Shown piece after piece: positions 56,300 through 64,000 of a DNA stretch of 64,000 nt. The position numbers and the translations under genes were made by a program. The notes beneath the pieces are model-generated. The model made no database searches. It was given only the letters and a program-made list of their open reading frames with translations, and was not told the origin of the DNA. Each line of letters begins with the position of its first letter. Positions within the stretch are counted from its first letter, which is position 1. Source of the DNA: Cliona cf. orientalis (lineage: Eukaryota > Porifera > Demospongiae > Clionaida > Clionaidae); contig OZ005690.1 of NCBI GenBank assembly GCA_963930775.1, positions 5,130,225-5,194,224 of the forward strand, written 5' to 3'.

Positions 56300-57672
56300 T
56301 CAGGGTTGAGAGATGCCGATCCGGCTACGGGGGTTGGCCCCTCACCTCATTTGACACCTGTCCACATATACAGACATGATGTCTTGCACTGCACTTACTG
56401 CACCTTAGGTGAGATCGGCACTCCCTGCTGATGTGTCCCTTCCACAAACATATGGAGCAGCGTCCAAACTTCCACAGTATCTGCTTCCTATCTTCAATCC
56501 CCTTCACTGATGTACAAGTTTCAGCAGTGTGCTGTTGTTTGCAGTAACAACAGCTAGTAGCAGAGTTCCCAGAGAGAGTGTAGTGGCGCTGTGTGGCTGC
56601 TCGCGCGGTTTCCTTGTAGGTTGACCAGCGTTTGGTTGAGTAATCTGAGCCCTCTCTCTGGCATCAATCTCCTGCTCTACTTCTTTCAACAACTGGTCCA
56701 ATCCCACATCACCAGACTTCCGACTCATGATCAGCCTTAGCTCCTGTGGAACCTTGTTCAGTAGAGAACTGAGGTTTGTTAACAGAGTACCATAGGTCTT
56801 GGAGTCGACACCCAGACTCTTCAAGCTGTGTACGTGCATGTGTTTCTACACTGTCATAGAGTCGACGTATATTCCTTAGCTGGTGGACTGCATTCACTGG
56901 CTCTAGGTTCAGCAACAGATCCATGTGCCTACTTATTGTCTGTTGCGTGTTCCCAAAACGCTTCTGTAGTATAGACACGGCTTCCTTATAGCTAGTTGTG
57001 TGCTGTCAATGCAAGTTCGGCAATTGATTCTCTGTCAGAGCTCTCCAGGAAGGAACTCAAGTAGTTAAATTTGTCGATGTCTGAGAGGGTGGGGTTCTCA
57101 TGGATGGCAGAGTTGAAGGAGTCCCATGGCCAAAAGGTGGTCCATTGAGTGAGGTCTCCACTGAAGGATTTTATGGAAAGCTTGAGGGGTCTCACGCTAG
57201 GCTATGGAACTCTGATTGGTGGCATCTCATGATGAGTAGGACTGGAAGTGGGAGCAGGTGTGGGCGTTGCTGCGAGAGAGATCAGCTTCAGGGCCTTGTC
57301 GATCTTTACTAACGCGGCATATATGTCAGTCTTGTAATCATCTGCCTGCTCAATCTCTGTAGCGAGTGCATCTTCCTCAATTAGATTGATAATCTCATCA
57401 TCCAACAGCTTGACTGTGCCTGGTTTCTCTTCAAGCGTGAGCTTCAGCTGCTGCAATTTGGATTCATCACTGGTTTCAGCCGTTAATGCCTCATTCACCT
57501 TTGTCAAGGTCCGTGTAGCAGAAGCTCTGTGTCCTGCTCGAATCCGTTTCTTCTTTGCAAGACCCTCAGCCATCTGTATCAAATCAGGTAGAGCAGAGAG
57601 GGTAACTAGCTCTATCCGGCTTGAAGGACCATGTAAGACTCTGCAGCTTATTACTGAGTCCACTTCGTTCAA
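56300..57672 (-). pseudogene. Gag-like region with zinc knuckle
   Basis: 57672-57202 is a charged coiled segment. 57195-56504, in shifted frames, matches DUF1759-like sequence (IKSFSGDLTQW, SFLESSDRESIAE). 56507-56325 holds a CCHC knuckle (CSICLWKGHISREC) and a second Cys cluster. Frame changes near 57195 and 56980-56840. Confidence 0.75.
57614..57631 (-). promoter_or_regulatory. Primer-binding site, tRNA-Tyr-like
   Basis: Directly next to the 5' LTR. In element sense TGGTCCTTCAAGCCGGAT. The complement ends in CCA and closely resembles the 3' end of animal tRNA-Tyr (..CCGGCTCGAAGGACCA, from memory) with one change. Confidence 0.65.
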
Positions 57673-57876
57673 TAATATTTAGCTAGTTAACGAAATTGCC
57701 CTGACTTATTCATATTGTCACTTCAACTTTCATGATCGAACTGAATACGTGTTCAACATGCGCACTTTATATAGGAATGAGGGATGAGACACAGAGTGAG
57801 ATACAGAATTAGCAAACTGAATAGTATGGACATAACAATGTATTGAATCAAACAGAGAAAAACAAACAAACATTCA
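57632..57876 (-). repeat. 5' LTR of the Bel/Pao element
   Basis: 245 bp, paired with 51727-51964. Its inner end abuts the primer-binding site, which fixes the element's orientation as minus. Confidence 0.85.
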
Positions 57877-58030
57877 GCAATCTAGAGCATGTTACAAGGT
57901 TTAACATGGTATTGTGAATGAATATTGAAATCCACAACAAGTGTATTAAGATCCTGAGGTGAATCACATACTTAATGTATTTTATATTCCAATAACACAG
58001 GTTTAAATTACCAGTGCATCTATCCCTTAA

Positions 58031-58356
58031 CTAGAGCTCTGTAGAGCACATACCCCGTGCGCTCTGTAGCCACTGTAGCGTAGTATTGCAAACACTCTGA
58101 GGCATACATGTAGCCGATTCATGATGTAACAACCCTTTCCAACACCATGCTTGAGCATGCGCAGTAAGAACTAGTAAGCCTTTTTGAGTAACTTGAAACC
58201 CGTACAAACCAGTTTTTCACTAATTTCTACTGATTGGTTGTGATTACAGCACGCACAGACGCCTAGAACTCGAGATCTGGTGATTTTCGTGCCGACAACG
58301 ACGACGACAGACGGACAAACCGATTGCTTTACCCCTTGCGCATGCGCGCGAGGTAA
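58031..58356. repeat. Dispersed repeat, copy 2
   Basis: Shares both ends with 51152-51715: CTAGAGCTCTGTAGAGCACA at the left and CTTTACCCCTTGCGCATGCG at the right, with ACGACGACGACA just before. Shorter by an internal deletion. Confidence 0.7.
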
Positions 58357-58706
58357 TAACAAAAGTGAATATAGCTACAGTAGGAAGAGCCGAGCAGCCC
58401 AGGTGTATTTAATACTGATCGGCTGATATTTCCATATTATTAATTCCAATAATATTATAGGCCTGAAATTAGCTTTATCATCCTGCATGCAGAGCCTATC
58501 ACCCTGTCGATAGTCTGCCCTAACCCCCCCCCCCCCAACCAAAATAAATTTTGGTCTCCCGGGCTATCCACTGCGCTGCATTTGCCCCCCCCCCCCCTCT
58601 CCCAGGACAAACCATGGAGATTAACCCTGCCATGCAAGACCCTGGAGTCTAATCCTGCCATAACAGACTCTTGAGATTAACCCTGCATGCTAACCATTAA
58701 ATGTTA
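58357..58706. other. Intergenic
   Basis: No gene. Poly-C runs (58526-58537, 58587-58598) with CAGGGTTAATCTC-type short repeats at 58618-58690. Confidence 0.4.
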
Positions 58707-59161
58707 TACCGTATGGCGGGTAATTTTTGTGGGGTGCTAATTTTCATTATTTTCGTGGTTGACTTGGAAGTCACGAAATTTTCCCACCTACGAAAATTAA
58801 TGCCTACGCTGATATGGTACTATGCGAGTCCATAATGATGGGCTTGGCCAAAAACATCGTGGCAGCGCGGCCAACACTTTCCAGTGTTAGCAGGCAACAG
58901 TAGCCACTGTCATCCAGCTGATAGCGTCTTCGACACTAATACTCTTCTATCTCATGCCTTTTGTCCAAGTCTTTGTAGGGTATGGCTTAGTAGCAAAGAA
59001 GATCGCGAGCGCGTGTATCGATTACATCATCGCTTGTGCAGCAGTGCCGCACCCATGGACTGGTTGCTGTCACGAAATTTAAAACCTGAAAATTAATTTT
59101 GAGGGCCTTTTTGGACTTTCCATGAAAATTAGACCCCACAAAAATTACCCACCATACGGTA
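58707..59161. mobile_element. TACCGTA-type MITE, copy 3
   Basis: 455 bp with ends TACCGTATGGCGGGTAATTT and AAATTACCCACCATACGGTA, starting and ending in TA. The interior (58884-59096) has an open frame on the plus strand (SHCHPADSVFDTN..) that I do not recognise; it could be a captured fragment. Confidence 0.8.
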
Positions 59162-59850
59162 CCTGAGACCCAGCCCATGATCCCTCTCGTAAATAATCGG
59201 GGACCATGGACAGTCCGCTAATTTTTTGCATTTCAGCAAACAGTATTGATCAGCTAATATTGTAGCGCCATAAAGTATTGGTGGGAGGCGGGGTGGCTCT
59301 CGCATGAGCATTTTATTTCCCTCAGTGTGTGCATGCACAATAATATACCTTATTGTATGAAGCCATATAACATCAAAGGCACCGCCCGTGCTTTATATCC
59401 GGTACACGTAGAGCGTGCTCAATATGGCCAATATTGCACGGACATTATTGGCCATAAAGCACGCTAGCGGGCTTTAATTAGAAATTTAAGTTTTTGAAAG
59501 TCTAAAAGCACATGAAGAAGCAAGTATTCGCCTTGATACTGTTCAGACTAGCTTCTAGACGGAACGGTTGTCACAAAGAAGCTTTCAAATTGTCAAAGGT
59601 CATTTTTGTGTTAGATAGCCTTGACTAAGATTTAGCTACTAGAGCTAGCTACCTACAAACTGTCCAAGTCAGAGAGCATTGATCTGCGTACGTATGCCTT
59701 GCTACTTTTGAAAATAAAGCTTTGTTTGACCGTTTTTCACAAAAATAAATTTTAAAAAGTGACGGATCAACGGGTGTACAAGCGGCCCTGTACGTAAACT
59801 TACCAGTAGGCTGTCATGGCGGTCCACATCAGAGTGTCATACAATAAGCC
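59162..59850. other. Intergenic, nothing recognised
   Basis: No gene. Local inverted sequence near 59385-59470 (GTGCTTTAT / ATAAAGCAC) may be a small MITE. Confidence 0.35.
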
Positions 59851-59950
59851 AGTTAATGCGTGCGCTTGGTCGTGCAGTACACGATTTACAGCACTCGAGG
59901 AGTGGTCTCGTGCTGTAAATCGCGTACTGCACTCCGCGCACGCATTAACT
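59851..59950. repeat. 100-bp hairpin
   Basis: AGTTAATGCGTGCGC and CAGTACACGATTTACAGCAC are matched in reverse by GTGCTGTAAATCGCGTACTG and GCGCACGCATTAACT around a ~15-base loop. It abuts the next repeat element directly. Confidence 0.8.
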
Positions 59951-60496
59951 ATAACGTAAAGTCTGGTTAATAAGCGCATACGCTTATCACTCTCGGTGGT
60001 AAGGAAATATGTGCCTATTAGACGATGTGCACTTAATAGAGGGTGAAGTTTTGGCCCCGCCCACTACCAGCATGTTCGAGCGCTCAATGACAAATCTAGC
60101 AAACTATGAACACAGCATTTCTTGGACTAAACTCTGTAATAGTTCATGGGAGTATGATCGGAAGCCATCGCTGGAAGAAAACAGTGGAAAAATAGCCGAT
60201 TTCTTTGGCGCTCGCTTCGGTCAAGGCAGAGGTCAAGAGTCCAAACCCGTCTCAATGGAACATCGAAGTGTTGAGTATAGCCGATCTCATGCAGCTGGCT
60301 ATCCGAAAATAGGTTGGTAAATTAGTTCTAGCCATGTAGAGCATGGAACACTCTTGATCGAACGATGACTATTACTGTCGTCTTAATTGGGCGCATGCGC
60401 TTATTAGACAATACTTAATAACAGGAAGGAAGCATGCGCTTATTAAAAAATATGCGCTTAATAAGCATGTGCGCTTATTAACCAGACTTTACGGTA
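59951..60496. mobile_element. TIR element carrying a conserved small frame
   Basis: Ends ACGTAAAGTCTGGTTAATAA and TTATTAACCAGACTTTACGGTA. It contains a plus-strand frame at 60009-60320 (MCLLDDVHLIEGEVLAPPT.. [14 protein letters not shown]..) homologous to the minus-strand frame at 46228-46518. No transposase motif seen. Several GCGCTTATTA motifs crowd the right end. Confidence 0.7.
60009..60320 (+). other. Open frame in dispersed repeat, copy 2
   Basis: 103 codons. Alignment with the frame at 46228-46518 is colinear from MCLLDDV to about the 75th residue with mostly conservative changes, then differs. Unknown function; it could be part of a captured host exon or a lost element-encoded protein. 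Confidence 0.45.
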
Positions 60497-60549
60497 ATTA
60501 TTATTGAGTAGCATCAATAAAAATTAAATTGGAGATAATTACCTGAATA

Positions 60550-61194
60550 TACCGTATAGCAGGAAATTTTCGAGGGTAGCAATTTTCGTGGATGTGGGAT
60601 TTTGAACTTTTTCGCGTTTTATTTTTCGAGGATCAGCCCTGAGACAAAGCCACACCCCCCAATTGGATGCAATAAAAATCACGCCCCTCTTCTTTCAGTG
60701 TTCACATGTGCGTGGAAATGATTATCATAGCATTAAACACGAGCTAACTATGTCTAAACTACGAAGCTGTGTTATGGAGGCGATGATCCGTGGCTACCAC
60801 GAGTATCAAAGCATTTGGGAGGCTGAAGTTGGAGAAAATCTGACGTGTATCTGAGAGCCCGGAGCCCGGCAACATCCGTGACCCCTACGCTGTAGCTGTC
60901 ACAAAACCCGAGTCTTCAACACTGAATAGTTGGACACGTCCCAAGAAAAATGTCAGCTATTATGTTCGCTCTTTCTTTAAAAATGGATTGCTAACGCTAC
61001 AAATAGTGCATTTTCTGTTCAGCATGCCTTATGGTTTATATCGACCACACCCATTCTACTGATATCATGATTGTCCTGGCGCATGCTCGAGCTAAGTCAG
61101 TGTAGGAACGGGTCGTCAAGTCATACCGTATAGCAGGAAATTTACCGTATAACAGCGAAAATTAATACCCTTGAAAATTTCCCGCTATACGGTA
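60550..61194. mobile_element. TACCGTA-type MITE, copy 4, with HIRAN-like fragment
   Basis: 645 bp. Left TACCGTATAGCAGGAAATTT and right AAATTTCCCGCTATACGGTA. A partial terminal repeat is duplicated just inside the right end (61126-61160). The coding fragment at 60663-60920 is described separately. Confidence 0.8.
60750..60920 (+). pseudogene. HIRAN-like coding fragment inside a MITE
   Basis: Reads MIRGYHEYQSIWEAEVGENL, then after a stop or frame change near 60854 EPGNIRDPYAVAVTK. The combination Gly-Tyr-His..GE.L..REP.N..DPYAVAV is the pattern of HIRAN-domain proteins common in invertebrate genomes. Truncated on both sides and frame-broken. Confidence 0.6.
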
Positions 61195-61653
61195 ATATTG
61201 AGGAGAAGGCTGACAAATGCTCATAATAATATTATTATACATGATTATTACATGCTCGAGTACTAATAGCTACAAATTTGGATATTGGCATAAAGCATTG
61301 ATTTTTTGTTGTGAAGTAACACTTTGGTAAAATTTAATGCCAATTGCTACATACCTACATCCAGGTTGAGTCTCTATCATGCGAGCTCTAGGGTTGTGGT
61401 TATATTATTATGATGATATCTGGCCACAACTCCACTTTGCGTTTTCAGCCAGCAAGCATGCAGTAGCCCTGAATAGATTTTATATGAGACTATAATATAC
61501 AACAGAGGCAGTCGCTAACAGCTATGCGCCTGTCCTACGAGACTAAGGTAGCTAAGCATGCAGCTACTATCAGTGACTGCTGGCATACAGTAGACAGTGG
61601 ATCAGGCCTGTACATACTGTTACACAGGACAACAATATTAAATAATATATGAC
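61195..61653. other. Intergenic with repeat fragment
   Basis: 61285-61385 (GGCATAAAGCATTG.. CATACCTACATCCA) is an inverted copy of 50690-50770. Otherwise nothing recognised; it lies 3' of the small secreted gene. Confidence 0.4.
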
Positions 61654-62249
61654 TCATGATCTACTTGGATCTGTGTCAATGATCTTCATGACCTCGATCA
61701 GCTCATGCAGGCTCACCCCCAAACAGGCTCTGCATGTAACTAGTAGCTAGCTATACTCTAAACTTGAGCTAATTCTATACTCATAAGCTTAAAAGATTGA
61801 AAAACTAAACTTGCAGCTAGCTAAGTCTAGACTCATAAGATTGGAAAATATTTTCAGTCTGCATGCAGTAGCTATGAATCAAAATGTTACAGTAGCTACA
61901 GCCTTTTATGAAAGTTCTAGCCACTAACTTCTAACAGTATGAGCCCTGTTGATCCAAGTAAATTCATGGCAGTCCTATTCAAATTCTACATCGCGGAAGG
62001 GTCCCTAAAATCGTAAATTATTATTATGAAAACAGGGTCCCATTTTCATGGAATCAGTTTATGATACTGGACCATTGAGGCCGCGCACTTACCGCCGCCT
62101 CCCTCAGGTAATTGACGTTTCCATCTGCCAAGATCAATAGTGTTCCCATCCGCCTGCCATTCGTGGTTTGGCTGCTGTATCGCCGGGTCTGCAGTAGTAG
62201 TTATAGCAAGAAGACCAATCGCGACGAGGAGTGATAGAGATAGCAACAT
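61654..62249 (-). CDS. Candidate small secreted peptide, two exons
   Basis: Exon 1 (62249-62093) starts with a clear signal peptide (MLLSLSLLVAIGLLAITTTA) and continues through an Asn/Gln/Asp-containing spacer to a dibasic RWKR followed by QLPEGGG, then a gtaagt donor. Exon 2 (61727-61654) follows the second AG of tgcagag, agrees in phase (1), and encodes CLGVSLHELIEVMKIIDTDP then four residues and TGA. The product would be about 77 residues. Cleavage after KR would leave a ~31-residue C-terminal peptide starting with Gln, which could cyclise to pyroglutamate. Known logic: peptide precursors use signal peptide, spacer and dibasic site. Inference: that this is such a precursor. If the first AG is used instead, the frame closes after a few codons. 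Confidence 0.5.
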
Positions 62250-63012
62250 GTTGAAGCTGTGGACGTATCTCTTTAAATTTGCACGTTGGCGGTAGGGGAG
62301 TCTAGATGCAATGGAACGTGGAACGGTGGAATGAAATAGTGGAACGATGGAATGGAATGGTGGATCGGTGGAATACTGGAGTAGTGGAACGAGAGATTGA
62401 CGACCCTGTACCGTTTTTACTCGATTGTGAATGACGTCATTACCCGTAACCGCTAAATTAATTCATGTAAAAATAGCTATTAGTCTTGGTAACCTCGTTA
62501 GTACTTCCTTTTTGAAGGTCAACAAGTGACCTCGAAGCCACACTGCATGGAGTAAGGTATTTCCTGTACTAACCTCAGACAGGATGCCAAGCCCAAACTA
62601 ATCTACTATAGAATGATGGGCGCGGCTATAGCACAGCAAGGTTGCGCCCGTCTCTCGCGCTTAATGACATGCACGCGCATGCGCCTTAAGGCGCATCTCG
62701 CGGATAAGGGGACCAATTGGGCATGCGCACTAACAATTGACGTTGAAAAACATGGGATGGTCTGGATACCAGGCTATATTGTCACTGGAGGATTATATTT
62801 CAGAAGGCTCCGTCTCACATATCAACTATGGTATTGGCCCTCATTTCCAACTATGACAGCTAATTTGTAGGATTTTGCCCGGAAGTAGATGTCAGGCGTT
62901 ACGCGCGCTAACATCACGTGCTTTTTTCACACTTGAAAGCTCGCCTTCACCTAGCCCTATTCGGCCTTTTTTCCAGCTCAAATTTTCGTGAAATTCAAGA
63001 CAGCTACGTTGA
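62250..63012. other. 5' flank of the secreted gene and repeat
   Basis: 62306-62395 is a short GGAACGGTGGAAT-type minisatellite. The rest is GC-richer, and 62880-63012 probably belongs to the left end of the DIRS-like element starting at 63013. No gene recognised. Confidence 0.4.
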
Positions 63013-64000
63013 AATGGCAAGCGAAGATATCATCGATCTTAACCTTCAACTATCCTCAGCAGGCGCCCTAGACATCCTTGTCGGCGCTGGGATCGACCGT
63101 GCTGCCGCCGAGCAGATACTCGGCATAGTACCTGTGCAGTACGACGACGATCCCGTCCGCACCGAGGAGAACTCGGGCAGCGATGAAGGGAGCAGAGCCT
63201 CCTTCGAAATGAGGATGATGGCGATGATGGAGGGCTTTAGCCAGAAGCTAAACGAGTTGGCATCCAAGGTTGAGTCAACCGACGGAGCCACAGGCAGCGG
63301 GACCTCCACCGAGGTACCGCCTGTACCCACACCCTCCTCTGCCAGTACTTGTCGTACTGATACCTCTTCCTCTGCCGGTACTACTAGTACTGATAACTCT
63401 TCCTCGGCCAGTACTAGTCGTACTGATAACTCTAGCCAGGTGCCAAAACACTGGGCTGATCGTCGCCTCGATGAGCCTTTGAATCTGCCACCCGTTCATT
63501 GGCCTGATGACGAGGAGTCAGAGACTGCCAGCAACTTAGTAGAGGTCTCTCCGGAGACGATGTCGTTCCTGCAGTCTTGCTTTGGCAAACCGTTGAACAA
63601 CTCCGCCAGGCAAGGGCTCCGCAAGACGGTGGGTGTCCCCAAAGTGGACTCCACAAAATGCCCTAAGATGGACCGCGTGGTGAAAGGGAGCATCTTGAAA
63701 GAGACGAAGGATGCCGATACCACCCTAGCCAAGATGCAAACCCTGGTTTTGGACGCGGTGGCACCTCTAGTGCACATTCTAGAGTCTGCTAAGAATGGCA
63801 AACTCACTAATGACACCTCTGAGAAGGCGTCAAAGTTAGCACTCCGCCTGCTCGCTAACGCCTTGGCGCACATCGCCAAGGAAAGGCGCAAGAATGCCCT
63901 GAAAGACCTCAACAAAGATCTCCTTACTCTGGTGGAGGACGAAGAGAGATTTGCAAACGTTGCACCCATGCTGTTTGGGGACGGTTTTGAGAAAACCATG
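63013..64000 (+). CDS. DIRS-type retrotransposon ORF1 (gag-like), partial
   Basis: An uninterrupted plus-strand frame from ATG at 63013 through the window end (329 codons and continuing). The first ~60 residues are acidic, followed by a Ser/Thr/Asp low-complexity region with repeated SSSAST.. TD units (residues ~110-145). A conserved-looking block then follows: SFLQSCFGKPL, KCPKMDRVVKG, LAKMQTLVLDAVAPLVHILE, ALAHIAKERRKNALKDLNKD, APMLFGDGFEK. These match, from memory, the ORF1 of DIRS-like tyrosine-recombinase retroelements of marine invertebrates. Codon use is strikingly G/C-ending compared with neighbouring host genes, consistent with a recent arrival. RT, RNase H and recombinase would lie beyond the window. 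Confidence 0.75.

Larger units (their letters stand above)
51727..57876 (-). mobile_element. Bel/Pao-type LTR retrotransposon, decayed
   Basis: A ~6.15 kb element on the minus strand with two LTRs, a primer-binding site and degenerate gag-pol. In coding order it has a coiled gag-like segment, a DUF1759-like segment, a CCHC zinc knuckle, an aspartyl-protease-like region, reverse transcriptase with YVDD, an RNase H fragment, an H2C2-type integrase and a DUF5641-like tail. This order (protease before RT, RT before integrase, DUF1759 and DUF5641 neighbours) is characteristic of Bel/Pao. Many frame changes and stops break the polyprotein. No envelope-like frame recognised. No clear polypurine tract next to the 3' LTR and no convincing 5-bp target duplication. 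LTR divergence by eye suggests an old insertion. Confidence 0.88.

Noticed and set aside
63046..63999. Minus-strand frames of up to 167 codons
   Set aside because: They are antisense to the long DIRS-like plus-strand frame, which has the recognisable motifs.

Overview
This is a eukaryotic, intron-bearing, AT-rich animal genomic window, most likely from a sponge (demosponge, Amphimedon-like). The sponge assignment is an inference. It rests on short introns, a receptor tyrosine kinase with a large EGF ectodomain, kinase-coiled-coil-Kelch and beta-helix/multi-membrane-span families of the kind expanded in sponges, and a very dense load of short inverted-repeat transposons. There are no operons, no CRISPR array, no rRNA gene and no clear functional tRNA gene.

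Layout. 0-5 kb: the end of a coiled-coil gene on the minus strand with microexons, plus MITEs and a 1.06 kb foldback element. 5-9.6 kb: a second foldback, a broken intron-containing retroviral-type integrase gene, and a third foldback with a 9-bp target-site duplication nested in an older repeat. 9.6-16.6 kb: an intact 996-aa beta-helix/multi-span membrane protein and a truncated paralogue, separated by ~0.6 kb tandem repeats. 17.3-26 kb: repeat-dominated sequence with a 1.85 kb inverted-repeat element, a hAT-like MITE, a 9-bp minisatellite, a decayed fragment resembling the replisome protein WDHD1/AND-1, and a 3.1 kb foldback with purine-rich satellite at its core. 26-29.4 kb: a protein kinase-coiled-coil-Kelch gene broken by a MITE and other lesions. 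29.7-31.6 kb: a third, degenerate beta-helix gene. 33.4-49.9 kb: one large minus-strand receptor tyrosine kinase gene. Exon phases are consistent for vWA, Calx-beta, about twelve EGF-type modules, an Ig-like segment, a transmembrane helix and a tyrosine kinase. Two related foldback elements sit in its introns. 51.7-57.9 kb: a decayed Bel/Pao-type LTR retrotransposon with both LTRs and a tRNA-like primer site. 58-61.2 kb: MITEs, one carrying a HIRAN-like coding fragment. 61.65-62.25 kb: a candidate two-exon small secreted peptide gene. 63.0-64.0 kb: the start of a DIRS-type retrotransposon ORF running off the window.

The most coherent novel signal is a family of three foldback elements (1832-2888, 37703-39361, 41897-43110). 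They share termini of the form TAYGG..RCCGAGAAGKGC and have 6-bp target-site duplications, but each has a different interior. In the second, the interior array re-uses the terminal motif. Two of the three lie in introns of the receptor kinase gene, where they would make kilobase hairpins in the pre-mRNA. All host genes are read by eye; splice sites are inferred from GT/AG positions, phase agreement and domain continuity.
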